A stretch of 15,586 nt of DNA from JASFQI01 sp050115555. GTDB taxonomy: Bacteria > Desulfobacterota > DSM-4660 > Desulfatiglandales > HGW-15. The position numbers and the translations under genes were made by a program. Positions within the stretch are counted from its first letter, which is position 1. Each line of letters begins with the position of its first letter. The stretch lies in NCBI GenBank assembly GCA_050115555.1, contig JASFQI010000090.1:1-15586 (forward strand). Reading direction: 5' to 3'. This document shows positions 1 to 6,834 of this stretch, one piece after another. Under the pieces are notes generated by a model, which had not been told where the DNA came from, did not search any database, and saw only the letters and a program-made list of their open reading frames with translations.

Positions 1-114
1 GGGCGCAGTATCGGGCAGAGAACCTGTTGGTCAATGAAGCCAAGTTTTGCCTCTGCCGGGAATCACATTTCTCTGGTTATTGGGGAGATCTTTCCCTTGA
101 CAGAGGGCCTTTTA
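1..114. other. left-edge stretch with no recognised gene
   Basis: I see no supported gene here. The +3 frame is open from the window edge to a TGA at about 120, and the +1 frame carries an ATG at 34 that runs into the small gene starting at 115. Neither upstream translation resembles a protein family I know. The first bases could be the tail of a gene lying outside the window. Base composition is already lower in GC than in the rest of the window. Confidence 0.4.
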
Positions 115-363
115 ATGGGTGACCCCAATATCTCAGAGATGGAACAGAAGCAGATTGAAATCTTCCGTGGGATGTCCCCGGAGGAGCGCCTGAAAATGGC
201 CATTCAACTCTGCCATATGTCCAGGAATCTCCTGGCTGAAGGCGTACGCAAGCGGCACCCTGAATATAATGAACAGCAAATCAAATTCGCTGTATTCAAA
301 CTATTGCTCCCTGATCCATTGTTCCAATCCGCCTACCCCGAAGCAAAAGAGATTCTTCCATGA
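115..363 (+). CDS. small hypothetical protein, putative partner of the nucleotidyltransferase
   Basis: This encodes an 82-aa acidic/basic helical protein with no signal peptide or membrane segment. The central part (MSPEERLKMAIQLCHMSRNL, then an EGVRKRHPEY stretch) matches the style of small proteins encoded just upstream of AbiEii/DUF-type nucleotidyltransferases, a two-gene layout resembling toxin-antitoxin pairs. I chose the ATG at 115 because an AGAGGG ribosome binding site lies 8 bases ahead of it (102-107). An in-frame ATG at 34 lacks such a site and adds residues that do not look conserved. The stop overlaps the next start by ATGA (360-363), so the two genes were translationally coupled. 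The role is unknown; partnership with the nucleotidyltransferase is inferred from position. The gene is lower in GC than the leu and SNF2 genes, which suggests acquisition. Confidence 0.7.
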   Translation: MGDPNISEMEQKQIEIFRGMSPEERLKMAIQLCHMSRNLLAEGVRKRHPEYNEQQIKFAVFKLLLPDPLFQSAYPEAKEILP

Positions 364-874
364 CACCTGAAGAAACGCTGGGGACTGTTCTTGCCAAACT
401 GGATCAATTCAATATTGACGGCCTCGCAAAAACCCGCTCGGCCGCCTGTTGGCCACTCTTAAGTCACTGGAATCGTTAGAGGCAAATCTCCAAGTCTCTG
501 CTTTTTACGACTCCATCAATATTCCCTACATGATTACAGGATCTTTTGCCAGCAATGTTCACAGCGTCCCCAGGGCCACTTATGACGCGGATATTGTGAT
601 TGAATTTTCCAAGGACTCCCTGGAAAAATTTCTGAGCAGCCTCTCTGATCATTTTTACGTGAGTCATGAAGCAGCGCGGGAAGCGCTTGAATCCCGGGGG
701 ATGTTCAATGTCATTCATCTGGACACGGGCTTTAAAGTGGATTTGATCATGCGAAAAGACAGGGATTTCAGCAGGAAGGAATTTTCCAGACGCGAAAAAG
801 TCGGCTATCTGGATGCGGATCGATGGTTCGCATCTGCAGAAGACATCATCCTCGCCAAGCTGGAATGGAGCAAG
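360..874 (+). pseudogene. nucleotidyltransferase gene, disrupted by a 105-bp insertion and truncated at its 3' end
   Basis: The original start is the ATG at 360, overlapping the previous stop. It opens MTPEETLGTVLAKLDQFNI and then runs out of frame. Homologous reading resumes at about 524 in another frame with PYMITGSFAS, followed by the DADIVI motif (two metal-binding Asp) and FKVDLIM (third Asp). These are the marks of a MNT/AbiEii-like nucleotidyltransferase fold. Deleting 107 bases (one 105-bp element plus a duplicated TA) joins FNI to PYMITG in one frame. Recognisable sequence ends at ILAKLEWSK (about 874). The frame then stays open to 988 only by reading the antisense of the SWIM gene end. 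A shortened protein from TTG 449 is possible, but it would lack the normal C-terminal helices. I call it non-functional. Confidence 0.8.
415..519. mobile_element. MITE-like element, 105 bp, TA target duplication
   Basis: The left end reads TTGACGGCCTCGCAAAAA (415-432). The right end, on the other strand, reads TTGATGGAGTCGTAAAAA (519-502), so the terminal inverted repeats match at 14 of 18 positions. Both ends abut the sequence AATATT, consistent with duplication of a TA dinucleotide (413-414 and 520-521). That is typical of IS630/Tc1-mariner-type transposition. The identical flank TCAATATT occurs at 409-416 and 516-523. There is no coding capacity, so it would need a transposase supplied elsewhere. 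Excision in silico restores the interrupted nucleotidyltransferase frame. The alternative, a chance microhomology-mediated insertion, does not explain the inverted repeats. Confidence 0.75.
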
Positions 875-924
875 TCCTTCTTCAATCGTTCCAATGCCCG
901 TTTTTCATTTGCTGCCAGTTTCAC
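869..924 (-). pseudogene. N-terminal remnant of a gene that followed the SWIM gene
   Basis: Ten bases after the SWIM stop (minus strand), a GTG at 924-922 preceded by AGGAAAA opens VKLAANEKRALERLKKDLL. This looks like the charged N-terminal helix of a small protein, similar in style to the start of MNT-type nucleotidyltransferases. The similarity is too short to name a family. From about 880 downward the frame simply reads the antisense of the truncated plus-strand nucleotidyltransferase. The fragment therefore appears to be the surviving first ~18 codons of a third gene of the SNF2-SWIM operon, cut by the rearrangement that also removed the nucleotidyltransferase 3' end. Confidence 0.45.
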
Positions 925-934
925 TTTTCCTGTT

Positions 935-1825
935 TCATGCAGAAGATTCCTCTTCTTCCGTGGACACCATTTCATAGGCAGAGGATGAGGCCTCGTCATA
1001 GACGATTTCCAGCTCTTCCGCCAGATCCCCGTCACCCCGCCAGAACGGGAAGGGGCCCAGTCTTTTGGGCAAAACAGCAGGGATCAGTGGAATTTCGGTA
1101 TGAAACGACCCGGTAAATGAGGCCTTTTCCGGATGCCAGAAATTCATGGGATCTTGAGGCAGGGGAACCGGTAACGCATTCGGGCTGTCCGGGCCCGAGG
1201 GCATGGTTTCTTTTCCCTGCAACGACCCTTCTTCCAGGAGATCGAAAAAGGCCTTCCGTCCCATGCCCCGGATCCTGAAAAGGAGAAAGGGATCGTTGTC
1301 AAACTGCTCGGCCAGGAGGTAATAGACGGCGGCGATATGTTTGCAGGGATTGGACCAATCCGGGCAGGAACACTCGGTACGGAGATCTCCGTGCCTCTCC
1401 GGGAAAAGAGACAACCGGTTCTCCCTGAAAAGATCCTCCATGGCCTGGGGCATATGGCCGGAAAGCAGGCGGGCCAGGTGAATGGGGCGCTTTTTCAGGC
1501 TATCGGCAATCTTTTTCCATCCGGGCCGGTTGATCCGTTTCAGTCGTATGGTGACCTGATAGGCCTCGGACCGGGAACCCTGGACGCTGGCACGGATTTC
1601 CCCCTTGCGGATATCAAGATCCGCCACCTGCCCCCGCCGGGCATAAGACCGGCCCCTCACGAGCCTTGCACCGATCTGAAAGGACTCCAGGACCTCGATC
1701 CACCGTTTTCCCCACCACTCCCTGGCAAATCCTCCACGCCGGGTCTGGGCCTTGATGCCGCCCCGCACCGCCTTGGGAGTCGTGGGCTCATACCAGAAAT
1801 AGCCTTTGTATCGTCGCCTTGCCAT
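935..1825 (-). CDS. SWIM zinc-finger domain protein
   Basis: This is a 296-aa soluble protein. The SWIM signature CxCx(n)CxH is present as CSCPDWSNPCKH, with ligands Cys152, Cys154, Cys161 and His163, followed by the usual hydrophobic helix IAAVYYLLAEQF. The N-terminal ~130 residues, with FAREWWGKRWIEVLES near residue 33, are the conserved region of bacterial SWIM proteins that travel with SNF2 helicases. The C-terminal 100 residues are rich in Pro and acidic residues and look disordered. SWIM domains are predicted to bind DNA or proteins; the pair's precise role is not established. The ATG at 1825 has an excellent TAGGAGA site six bases ahead, inside the end of the helicase gene. Only one base separates the two genes, so they are co-transcribed. 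Confidence 0.88.
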   Translation of the reverse strand: MARRRYKGYFWYEPTTPKAVRGGIKAQTRRGGFAREWWGKRWIEVLESFQIGARLVRGRSYARRGQVADLDIRKGEIRASVQGSRSEAYQVTIRLKRINRPGWKKIADSLKKRPIHLARLLSGHMPQAMEDLFRENRLSLFPERHGDLRTECSCPDWSNPCKHIAAVYYLLAEQFDNDPFLLFRIRGMGRKAFFDLLEEGSLQGKETMPSGPDSPNALPVPLPQDPMNFWHPEKASFTGSFHTEIPLIPAVLPKRLGPFPFWRGDGDLAEELEIVYDEASSSAYEMVSTEEEESSA

Positions 1826-1826
1826 G

Positions 1827-4800
1827 TCAATCTCCTACGGCATCCTTTCCAAGCAGGATCAGATCACGGAGCTCATCATTCGACAGTTCCGTAAGCCAGG
1901 CTTCCCCTGTCCCCACCACCTGATCCGCCACGGCCGTCTTGCGCTCGATCAACGCATCGATCCGCTCCTCGAGGGTCCCTGCACAGAGGAACTTGTGGAC
2001 CTGAACCGACCGGGTCTGCCCGATTCGAAAGGCCCGGTCCGTTGCCTGGTTCTCTACGGCCGGATTCCACCACCGGTCAACATGAAAGACGTGATTGGCC
2101 CGGGTCAGATTCAATCCCGTCCCGCCGGCTTTCAGGGAAAGAATGAAAAAAAGGGGTGCATCGTCGGACTCCTGGAACCGCTCGATCATCCGATCCCTCT
2201 GTTTCCTGGAGACCCCGCCATGCAGGAAGAGGGCCTCCAGGCCGAAGTTTTCCTGGAGATGGCGTTTCAGGATCTCCCCCATCTCTGTAAACTGGGTGAA
2301 AAGGAGGGACCGCTCCCCCGATTCAAGGATCTCATCCAGAATCTCCTCCAGACGCTCCAGTTTTCCGGACCGGCCCGCAGTAGAGGATCGGTCTTTCAGA
2401 AAGTGTGCGGGATGATTGCATACCTGTTTGAGCCGGGTCAGAAGGGAAAGGATGAGTCCTCTTCGCTGCATGTCCTCGGCCTCGGCCAGGGTCTGCTCCG
2501 CTTCCTTGATCACGGCCGCATAGAGGGTGGCCTGCTCCCGGGTGAGCCGGCAGAAGACCTTGGTTTCCACTTTTTCCGGGAGATCCGAGATGATGGCTGT
2601 GTCGGTTTTCAGGCGTCGCAGGACAAAGGGGCTGGTCAGCCGTTTGAGTCTGGCGGCGGTTTCCCGGTTTCCCCGACTTTGGATCGGATTGAAAAAGGTT
2701 TCTTTGAAATGCTTCCTGTTTCCAAGGAGTCCCGGATTCAGGAAATCCATGAGGGCCCACAGGTCTCCGACATGATTTTCAACCGGCGTCCCGGTCAGGG
2801 CTACCCGGAAACAGGCATCCAGGCTTCGGGCGGCCCGTGACTGCTTTGTCTCGGGATTCTTGATGTTCTGGGCCTCGTCCAGGATGACACCGGCCCATTG
2901 AACCCCTTTCAGGGTCTTCAGATCCCTGTGGAGGAGGCCGTAGGAGGATACGACAGCGAAGTGCTTGGTTGCAGCCTCTGTGAAGGCCTCGTCTTTGATC
3001 CGGTCCTGGCCGTGGTGTACGAGCACATCCATTCGGGGCGTGAATGTTTCCGCCTCCCTCAGCCAGTTATTGACAACGGACGTAGGGCAGATGATCAGAA
3101 ACGGTCGCACCTCCCCATGCTCCCTGGCATTGGCCATGAGGGCCAGCGTCTGAATGGTTTTTCCGAGGCCCATGTCATCCGCCAGGCAAGCCCCGAGGCC
3201 CCAGTCCCGGAGAAACGACAGCCAGGAATATCCTCTGACCTGATAGGGTCTCAGCTCCCCCTGGAGCATATCCGGCGGGGCAAGGCCTTCAACGGGTCTC
3301 CTGCCTTCGAGGTGCTCCAGAAGATCACCGATCCAGCCGGTCGCTCTGACGCCTTCAAAGGGAAGCCCCTCGATCCGTTCGACAGCGCCCAGTGCCATGA
3401 GCAGGACATCCCGCACGGACGCTTCTTCCTTCTGCCTCTCTTCCCAGAACAAGGCTGCGGTGCGAAGCTGTTCGGCATCCAGCTCCACCCATTCGCCGCG
3501 GAATCGGACCAGAGGGGTTTTCATCGCTGCCAGCGCGGCAAGCTCCTCGGCTGTAAGAGACTGTCCGCCCAGAGCGATCTCCCAGTCGAAACGGACGATA
3601 TTGTCCAGCCCCAGCTGTCTCTCGGCCTGCATGTCCTTGCTCTGGACATGCGCTCCAAGGGAAAGACGGGTCTTTGCGCCCGACTTCGTCCACCAGGCGG
3701 GGAGAATGAGCCCGAAACCTGCTGACTCGAGCATCGGGGCATAATCCCGTAAAAACGCGTAAGCCCCGGAACCGTCCGTTTCAAACCCACCCGGGTGTTC
3801 TGATTCCAGGCTCCCTTCAACCCCCGGGCAGAGTCCGGATGCCTGCCCCAGAGACGCATAAAGAAACTCCTGAAGCCCTTTCCCGTATCGCTGCAGCATG
3901 CCGAAGGACGGGCCCTCCGGATCCCAGACCTCCTCCGCAGGAACCATCAGGCTTTGATCTTCACGGGGCTGAACCAGATATCGGACCCGCCACCGATCCT
4001 CCTCTTCCATGGGAGCCGGATCCGTGGGCTCTTCGAGGCGAAAGCAGAGCCGAAAAGGTGATTGGGAGACCGTCCGGATCGGCCTCTGCCACCTTCGAAG
4101 GTTCTGCAGGAGAAAATCGAGCGACCCGGGATCTTCCCATTCCAGGGAAGGATCAGGACTCTTCAGGGCATCGAGCCATGCATCATGGATGCTTTCGAAT
4201 GACGGTTTTCTGCGCCTCCCCGAGCGCTGCCTCCCTTCATGGTTCGATGCATCCCGGACAAGACGGTCCAGCATGGAGGCAATGAACGCGTCGCATGCCA
4301 CCCGGGGGGGCGTTTCAGGAGGCTCGGCTTCATCCGGAAGGGATAGGCATCGGGTGGAGGGCGGCATCCCTGCGGACAACGCCTCCCGAAACGCTTCATC
4401 CCTGCCTTCAAGGACCGGTTCCCACCGGGCCTCATAACCGTCTTCTGTTTTGAGCAGGCCCGGCAGATAGGACTGATTGGTCACAAGGGCTCCTGCAAAT
4501 CGAAGACCCGTGGTCCACCATTGAAGATCCGTCCCCGGAAGGACTCCCTTGGCCAGAAGCCGTTTTCCTGTGCAGAGACAGAGAAAATCCCTGCCTTCTT
4601 CAAAGGTCAAAAGACGTGCCGTGACGGTCCAGGGGTGAAGGGTGGTCTCGATCTCAGGGTCCGGGAGTTCCCCGAGCAGGGGAGAGGAGGGAACGGGCGT
4701 GTTTTCCACCGTGGGAAGCCAGGCCGAAAGAGCGCGAACGCGCTTGCCCGATACGGGAAGCTCCGCTGAGGCGGCTTTCAGGGCCTCCCTCAGTCCTTTG

Positions 4801-4937
4801 ATCCCCGCATCAAGCGGATGGGGGTCCGGTTGGCCGATACGACCCGAGCGAACCTTCCGATTCCCGGATGAATCCGATGATTTTTCTCCCCAGAGGTACA
4901 GGTCTCCTTCAAACCATGCGGCATGGAGTATGATCAT
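1827..4937 (-). CDS. SNF2-family DEAD/DEAH-box helicase
   Basis: This is a 1036-aa SWI2/SNF2 ATPase. The N-terminal half (about 1-550) matches the bacterial SNF2-associated region. The ATPase core follows, with Walker A DDMGLGKT (587-594), DEAQ box (687-690), motif III TGTPVEN (715-721), motif V GGTGLNL (938-944) and motif VI QATDRAFRIGQ (964-974). All catalytic motifs are intact. SNF2 proteins are dsDNA translocases that remodel protein-DNA complexes. The bacterial RapA-like and SWIM-linked members have roles in transcription recycling, repair or defence that are unclear. The start MIILHAAWFEG fits the family N-terminus, although no strong Shine-Dalgarno precedes the ATG. It forms an operon with the SWIM gene. 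A possible promoter lies at 5005-5033. Confidence 0.93.
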   Translation of the reverse strand: MIILHAAWFEGDLYLWGEKSSDSSGNRKVRSGRIGQPDPHPLDAGIKGLREALKAASAELPVSGKRVRALSAWLPTVENTPVPSSPLLGELPDPEIETTLHPWTVTARLLTFEEGRDFLCLCTGKRLLAKGVLPGTDLQWWTTGLRFAGALVTNQSYLPGLLKTEDGYEARWEPVLEGRDEAFREALSAGMPPSTRCLSLPDEAEPPETPPRVACDAFIASMLDRLVRDASNHEGRQRSGRRRKPSFESIHDAWLDALKSPDPSLEWEDPGSLDFLLQNLRRWQRPIRTVSQSPFRLCFRLEEPTDPAPMEEEDRWRVRYLVQPREDQSLMVPAEEVWDPEGPSFGMLQRYGKGLQEFLYASLGQASGLCPGVEGSLESEHPGGFETDGSGAYAFLRDYAPMLESAGFGLILPAWWTKSGAKTRLSLGAHVQSKDMQAERQLGLDNIVRFDWEIALGGQSLTAEELAALAAMKTPLVRFRGEWVELDAEQLRTAALFWEERQKEEASVRDVLLMALGAVERIEGLPFEGVRATGWIGDLLEHLEGRRPVEGLAPPDMLQGELRPYQVRGYSWLSFLRDWGLGACLADDMGLGKTIQTLALMANAREHGEVRPFLIICPTSVVNNWLREAETFTPRMDVLVHHGQDRIKDEAFTEAATKHFAVVSSYGLLHRDLKTLKGVQWAGVILDEAQNIKNPETKQSRAARSLDACFRVALTGTPVENHVGDLWALMDFLNPGLLGNRKHFKETFFNPIQSRGNRETAARLKRLTSPFVLRRLKTDTAIISDLPEKVETKVFCRLTREQATLYAAVIKEAEQTLAEAEDMQRRGLILSLLTRLKQVCNHPAHFLKDRSSTAGRSGKLERLEEILDEILESGERSLLFTQFTEMGEILKRHLQENFGLEALFLHGGVSRKQRDRMIERFQESDDAPLFFILSLKAGGTGLNLTRANHVFHVDRWWNPAVENQATDRAFRIGQTRSVQVHKFLCAGTLEERIDALIERKTAVADQVVGTGEAWLTELSNDELRDLILLGKDAVGD

Positions 4938-5004
4938 GGTCCGTTTCCGTTCCGTTCTGTCCGGTCAATGAGTTGGAGAAGAAACTCTGGTGAAAATACG
5001 GGCA

Positions 5005-5033
5005 AGAATACAGAAGAGAAGCAGCAAGTTCAA
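5005..5033 (-). promoter_or_regulatory. possible sigma-70 promoter for the SNF2-SWIM operon
   Basis: On the minus strand TTGAAC (5033-5028) and TATTCT (5010-5005) are separated by 17 bases, each matching consensus at four of six positions. It would give a leader of roughly 60 bases before the SNF2 ATG at 4937. The match is modest, and similar matches occur by chance in an AT-richer stretch like this. Confidence 0.35.
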
Positions 5034-5055
5034 CCACCTTCCTCTCTCTTCTCTG

Positions 5056-5117
5056 AAGAGCACAAACACGGAAAAGGACGTTTTTGCTCTGTAATGCTTC
5101 CGATTTCTTGTGCTCTT
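5056..5117. repeat. 10-bp inverted repeat, 42-bp spacer
   Basis: AAGAGCACAA (5056-5065) is the exact reverse complement of TTGTGCTCTT (5108-5117). The spacing is long for a hairpin, and no T run follows either arm, so a terminator role is not supported. It lies in the ~300-base non-coding stretch 4938-5233, upstream of the SNF2 gene. I have no functional assignment. Confidence 0.5.
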
Positions 5118-5127
5118 TGTGCATGGC

Positions 5128-5163
5128 GTGCATAACACCCTGTAATCATTACAGGCTATGCAC
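5128..5163. repeat. 36-bp two-tier palindrome, operator-like
   Basis: The core CCTGTAAT-C-ATTACAGG (5139-5155) is a perfect 8-1-8 palindrome. It is flanked symmetrically by GTGCATA (5128-5134) and TATGCAC (5157-5163), also perfect reverse complements. The one-base centre suits a bound protein dimer better than an RNA hairpin. The GTAATNATTAC core has the 7-1-7 style of Fur-superfamily boxes (Zur, PerR), but no metal gene is nearby. It could instead be a recombination or transposon-end site. It lies between the end of the XRE gene and the SNF2 promoter region. Confidence 0.6.
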
Positions 5164-5233
5164 GGTGATGTTTTGAATTGGAAACCAAGCTTGAACAGCA
5201 GGCGCGCTTTTGCCCTTCCGGTCCAAGCATCTT

Positions 5234-5494
5234 TTATGTGGCCGCTTCTTCAGGAAGTTCCCAACCCGGAAAAACGAGAACTCCTGGATGCACCTTCAAG
5301 GCAGTGGCTAACATTTTCGCACGTTCGACGCCCAGCTTGACACGATCATTCTCGATGGCCGAAATGGTCGACTGGGGAATGCCAGTCAGCGCCGAAAGCT
5401 GATTTTGGCTCAATTCCTGAAGCTCCCGAACGATCCGCACGGATTCACCCACCGAAACCTCAGTCCTCTTTTTCGTGGGACGATATTCATTCAT
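5234..5494 (-). CDS. XRE-family HTH regulator, probable orphan antitoxin
   Basis: This 86-aa protein carries a single Cro/C1-type helix-turn-helix. The sequence SVGESVRIVRELQELSQNQL leads into the helix pair LSALTGIPQSTISAIENDR (about residues 33-53), followed by a short C-terminal tail ending in a VFPGWE-type motif. This build is common among the antitoxins of type II toxin-antitoxin pairs in which the toxin gene comes first. The ATG directly follows the TAA that ends a toxin-like tail, with AGAAGG six bases ahead, so translation was coupled to it. No full toxin gene remains in the window. It lies close behind leuB on the same strand and may now be expressed by read-through from the leu operon. 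It may be autoregulatory or cross-react with a toxin elsewhere (inference). Confidence 0.82.
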   Translation of the reverse strand: MNEYRPTKKRTEVSVGESVRIVRELQELSQNQLSALTGIPQSTISAIENDRVKLGVERAKMLATALKVHPGVLVFPGWELPEEAAT

Positions 5495-5575
5495 TTATGA
5501 CCTTCTATAGTCATGGGCGGTGATCGAAGCGACACAAAAAAGCAGCGCTTCAGGAACAGTACGATAAATCACGCG
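5495..5575 (-). pseudogene. C-terminal remnant of a toxin-like gene
   Basis: In the frame immediately upstream of the XRE gene, 26 codons are open before the TAA at 5497-5495 and read RVIYRTVPEALLFCVASITA followed by HDYRRS. The RVIYR beta-strand, hydrophobic strand and HDYRR ending resemble the C-terminus of RelE/HigB-like toxins. A stop (TGA at 5578-5576) lies just before, and leuB coding sequence occupies the space where the rest of the gene should be. I infer that a toxin-antitoxin pair was cut off when it was joined to the leuB end. The stretch is too short to prove the family. Confidence 0.5.
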
Positions 5576-6642
5576 TCAAGCATGGAAAGCGTCTCCGCCA
5601 CCTTGTCGCCCACCTCCCGGGTGCCCATGCCCATGCGGCCGGCATCCATGCTCTCCAGATCCTCGGCCACCACCTTGCGCACGGCCCGAAACAGGAGGTC
5701 GGCAGCCCGGGTCTCGCCCAGGTGGTCCAGCATCATCTGGGCAGCAGAGATCGCCGCAATGGGATTGATCACGTCCTTGCCCGTGTACTTGGGGGCTGAG
5801 CCGCCGATGGGCTCGAACATGGACACGCTCCCCGGGTGAATGTTCCCACCAGCGGCAATGCCCAGGCCTCCCTGGATGATCGCGCCGATGTCCGTGATGA
5901 TGTCCCCGAACATGTTGTTCGTGACGATCACGTCATAGATCTCCGGGTTCTTGACCATCCACATGCAGCAGGCATCCACGTGCTGGTAGTCGGTGGTGAT
6001 GTCCGGGTACTCCTCGGCCACAGCCAGAAACCGCCTCTCCCAGAGGTCCGACTCAAAGGTCAGGACGTTCGTCTTGGCCACAAGGGTGAGCTTCTTTTCC
6101 CGGTCCCTTCGGCGGCAGGCCTCAAACGCATATCGGATGCAGCGGTCCACACCCTTGAACGTGTTCACGGAGTCCTGCACGGCCACCTCGTCCTCGGTCC
6201 CCTTGCGAAGGAAGCCTCCACTCCCTGCGTAGAACCCTTCCGTATTCTCCCGGACCACCAGGAAATCGATGTCCTCGGGCTTCTTGTCCTTGATGGGGGT
6301 GTACGCCCCGGGAAGCAGCACCACAGGCCGCAGGTTGATGTAGAGGTCCAGCTCGAACCGAAGCCGCAGAAGGATCTCCCGTTCCAGGATGCCGGGCTTC
6401 ACACCCGGGTGCCCGATGGCGCCCAGGTAGATGGCGTCGGTGCTTTGCAGGTCCTGTATCACGGTGTCGGGAAGCAGGGTGCCGTCTTTGAGGTAGGCGT
6501 CTCCTCCCAAATCGAACGAGATGAACTCGAATTGCAGGTCGCACTTCGGGCCCAAGGCGTTTAGCGCCTTGATGCCCTCGGCCACCACCTCGGGCCCGGT
6601 GCCGTCGCCGGGGATCACGGCGATGCGATAGGTTGTTGGCAT
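5569..6642 (-). CDS. leuB: 3-isopropylmalate dehydrogenase
   Basis: This 357-aa enzyme oxidises and decarboxylates 3-isopropylmalate to 4-methyl-2-oxopentanoate with NAD. With CimA in the operon it probably also converts erythro-3-methylmalate to 2-oxobutyrate. The fold is complete: N-terminal IPGDGTGPEV, substrate arginines in LRLRFELDLYINLRP (Arg95, Arg105) and Arg131, RENTEGFY with Tyr138, Lys190, and metal/catalytic Asp223, Asp247 and Asp251. The usual EPVHGSAP loop reads EPIGGSAPKYTGK, a variant lacking the His. The open frame extends upstream through the REP array, but the ATG at 6642 (MPTTYRIAVIPGDG) has AAGGAA seven bases ahead and matches the family start. It is the last operon gene, 192 bases from leuD. 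Confidence 0.95.
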   Translation of the reverse strand: MPTTYRIAVIPGDGTGPEVVAEGIKALNALGPKCDLQFEFISFDLGGDAYLKDGTLLPDTVIQDLQSTDAIYLGAIGHPGVKPGILEREILLRLRFELDLYINLRPVVLLPGAYTPIKDKKPEDIDFLVVRENTEGFYAGSGGFLRKGTEDEVAVQDSVNTFKGVDRCIRYAFEACRRRDREKKLTLVAKTNVLTFESDLWERRFLAVAEEYPDITTDYQHVDACCMWMVKNPEIYDVIVTNNMFGDIITDIGAIIQGGLGIAAGGNIHPGSVSMFEPIGGSAPKYTGKDVINPIAAISAAQMMLDHLGETRAADLLFRAVRKVVAEDLESMDAGRMGMGTREVGDKVAETLSMLDA

Positions 6643-6668
6643 GGTTGGGTTCCTTTCTTTATTTTTGG

Positions 6669-6811
6669 GTCGGGGTATAAAACCCATAACGACAAAAGCT
6701 TTATGGCGGCATATGAAATGCCGCTCTACGAAAGTCAAATTCTATGGCGGGGTATAAAACCCCGCCCTACAAAAACCGCGAATCAAGGCGGGGAGTGAAA
6801 TCCCGCCCTAC
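6669..6811. repeat. REP-like hairpin array 1 (leuD-leuB gap)
   Basis: Four imperfect palindromes, each closed on the plus strand by CTAC (GTAG on the other), begin at 6669, 6705, 6746 and 6787. The last three are exactly 41 bases apart. The best unit has arms GGCGGGGT (6746-6753) and ACCCCGCC (6759-6766) around ATAAA, then CTAC. The 6705 unit uses GGCGGCAT/ATGCCGC; the 6787 unit uses GGCGGG/CCCGCC; the 6669 unit is degenerate. A GTAG foot plus hairpin is the layout of REP elements mobilised by RAYT (Y1 REP-associated) transposases. Inside the operon such hairpins could stabilise the upstream leuD message or lower leuB expression. Confidence 0.85.
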
Positions 6812-6834
6812 GAAAAGCAAGGAAACCCGTCCTG

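Noticed and set aside
449..988. Intact 179-aa nucleotidyltransferase starting at TTG 449
   Set aside because: Its first ~25 codons lie in the inserted element and its last ~38 are antisense of the SWIM gene end. The coupled ATG at 360 is the genuine original start.
1806..2840. Long plus-strand open frame opposite the SNF2 gene
   Set aside because: Antisense shadow of the conserved helicase C-terminal half, with no motif or ribosome site.
5108..5163. Intrinsic terminator behind the XRE gene
   Set aside because: The palindrome has a one-base centre and no T run follows on either strand.
6643..6738. Upstream extension of leuB by 32 codons
   Set aside because: It translates the REP hairpins and precedes a good ribosome site and a family-typical start at 6642.
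6669..6811. Regular 41-base spacing suggesting a CRISPR array
   Set aside because: The repeated parts are palindromes of differing sequence and the spacers are short and A-rich. There are no identical repeats with unique ~30-base spacers and no cas genes.
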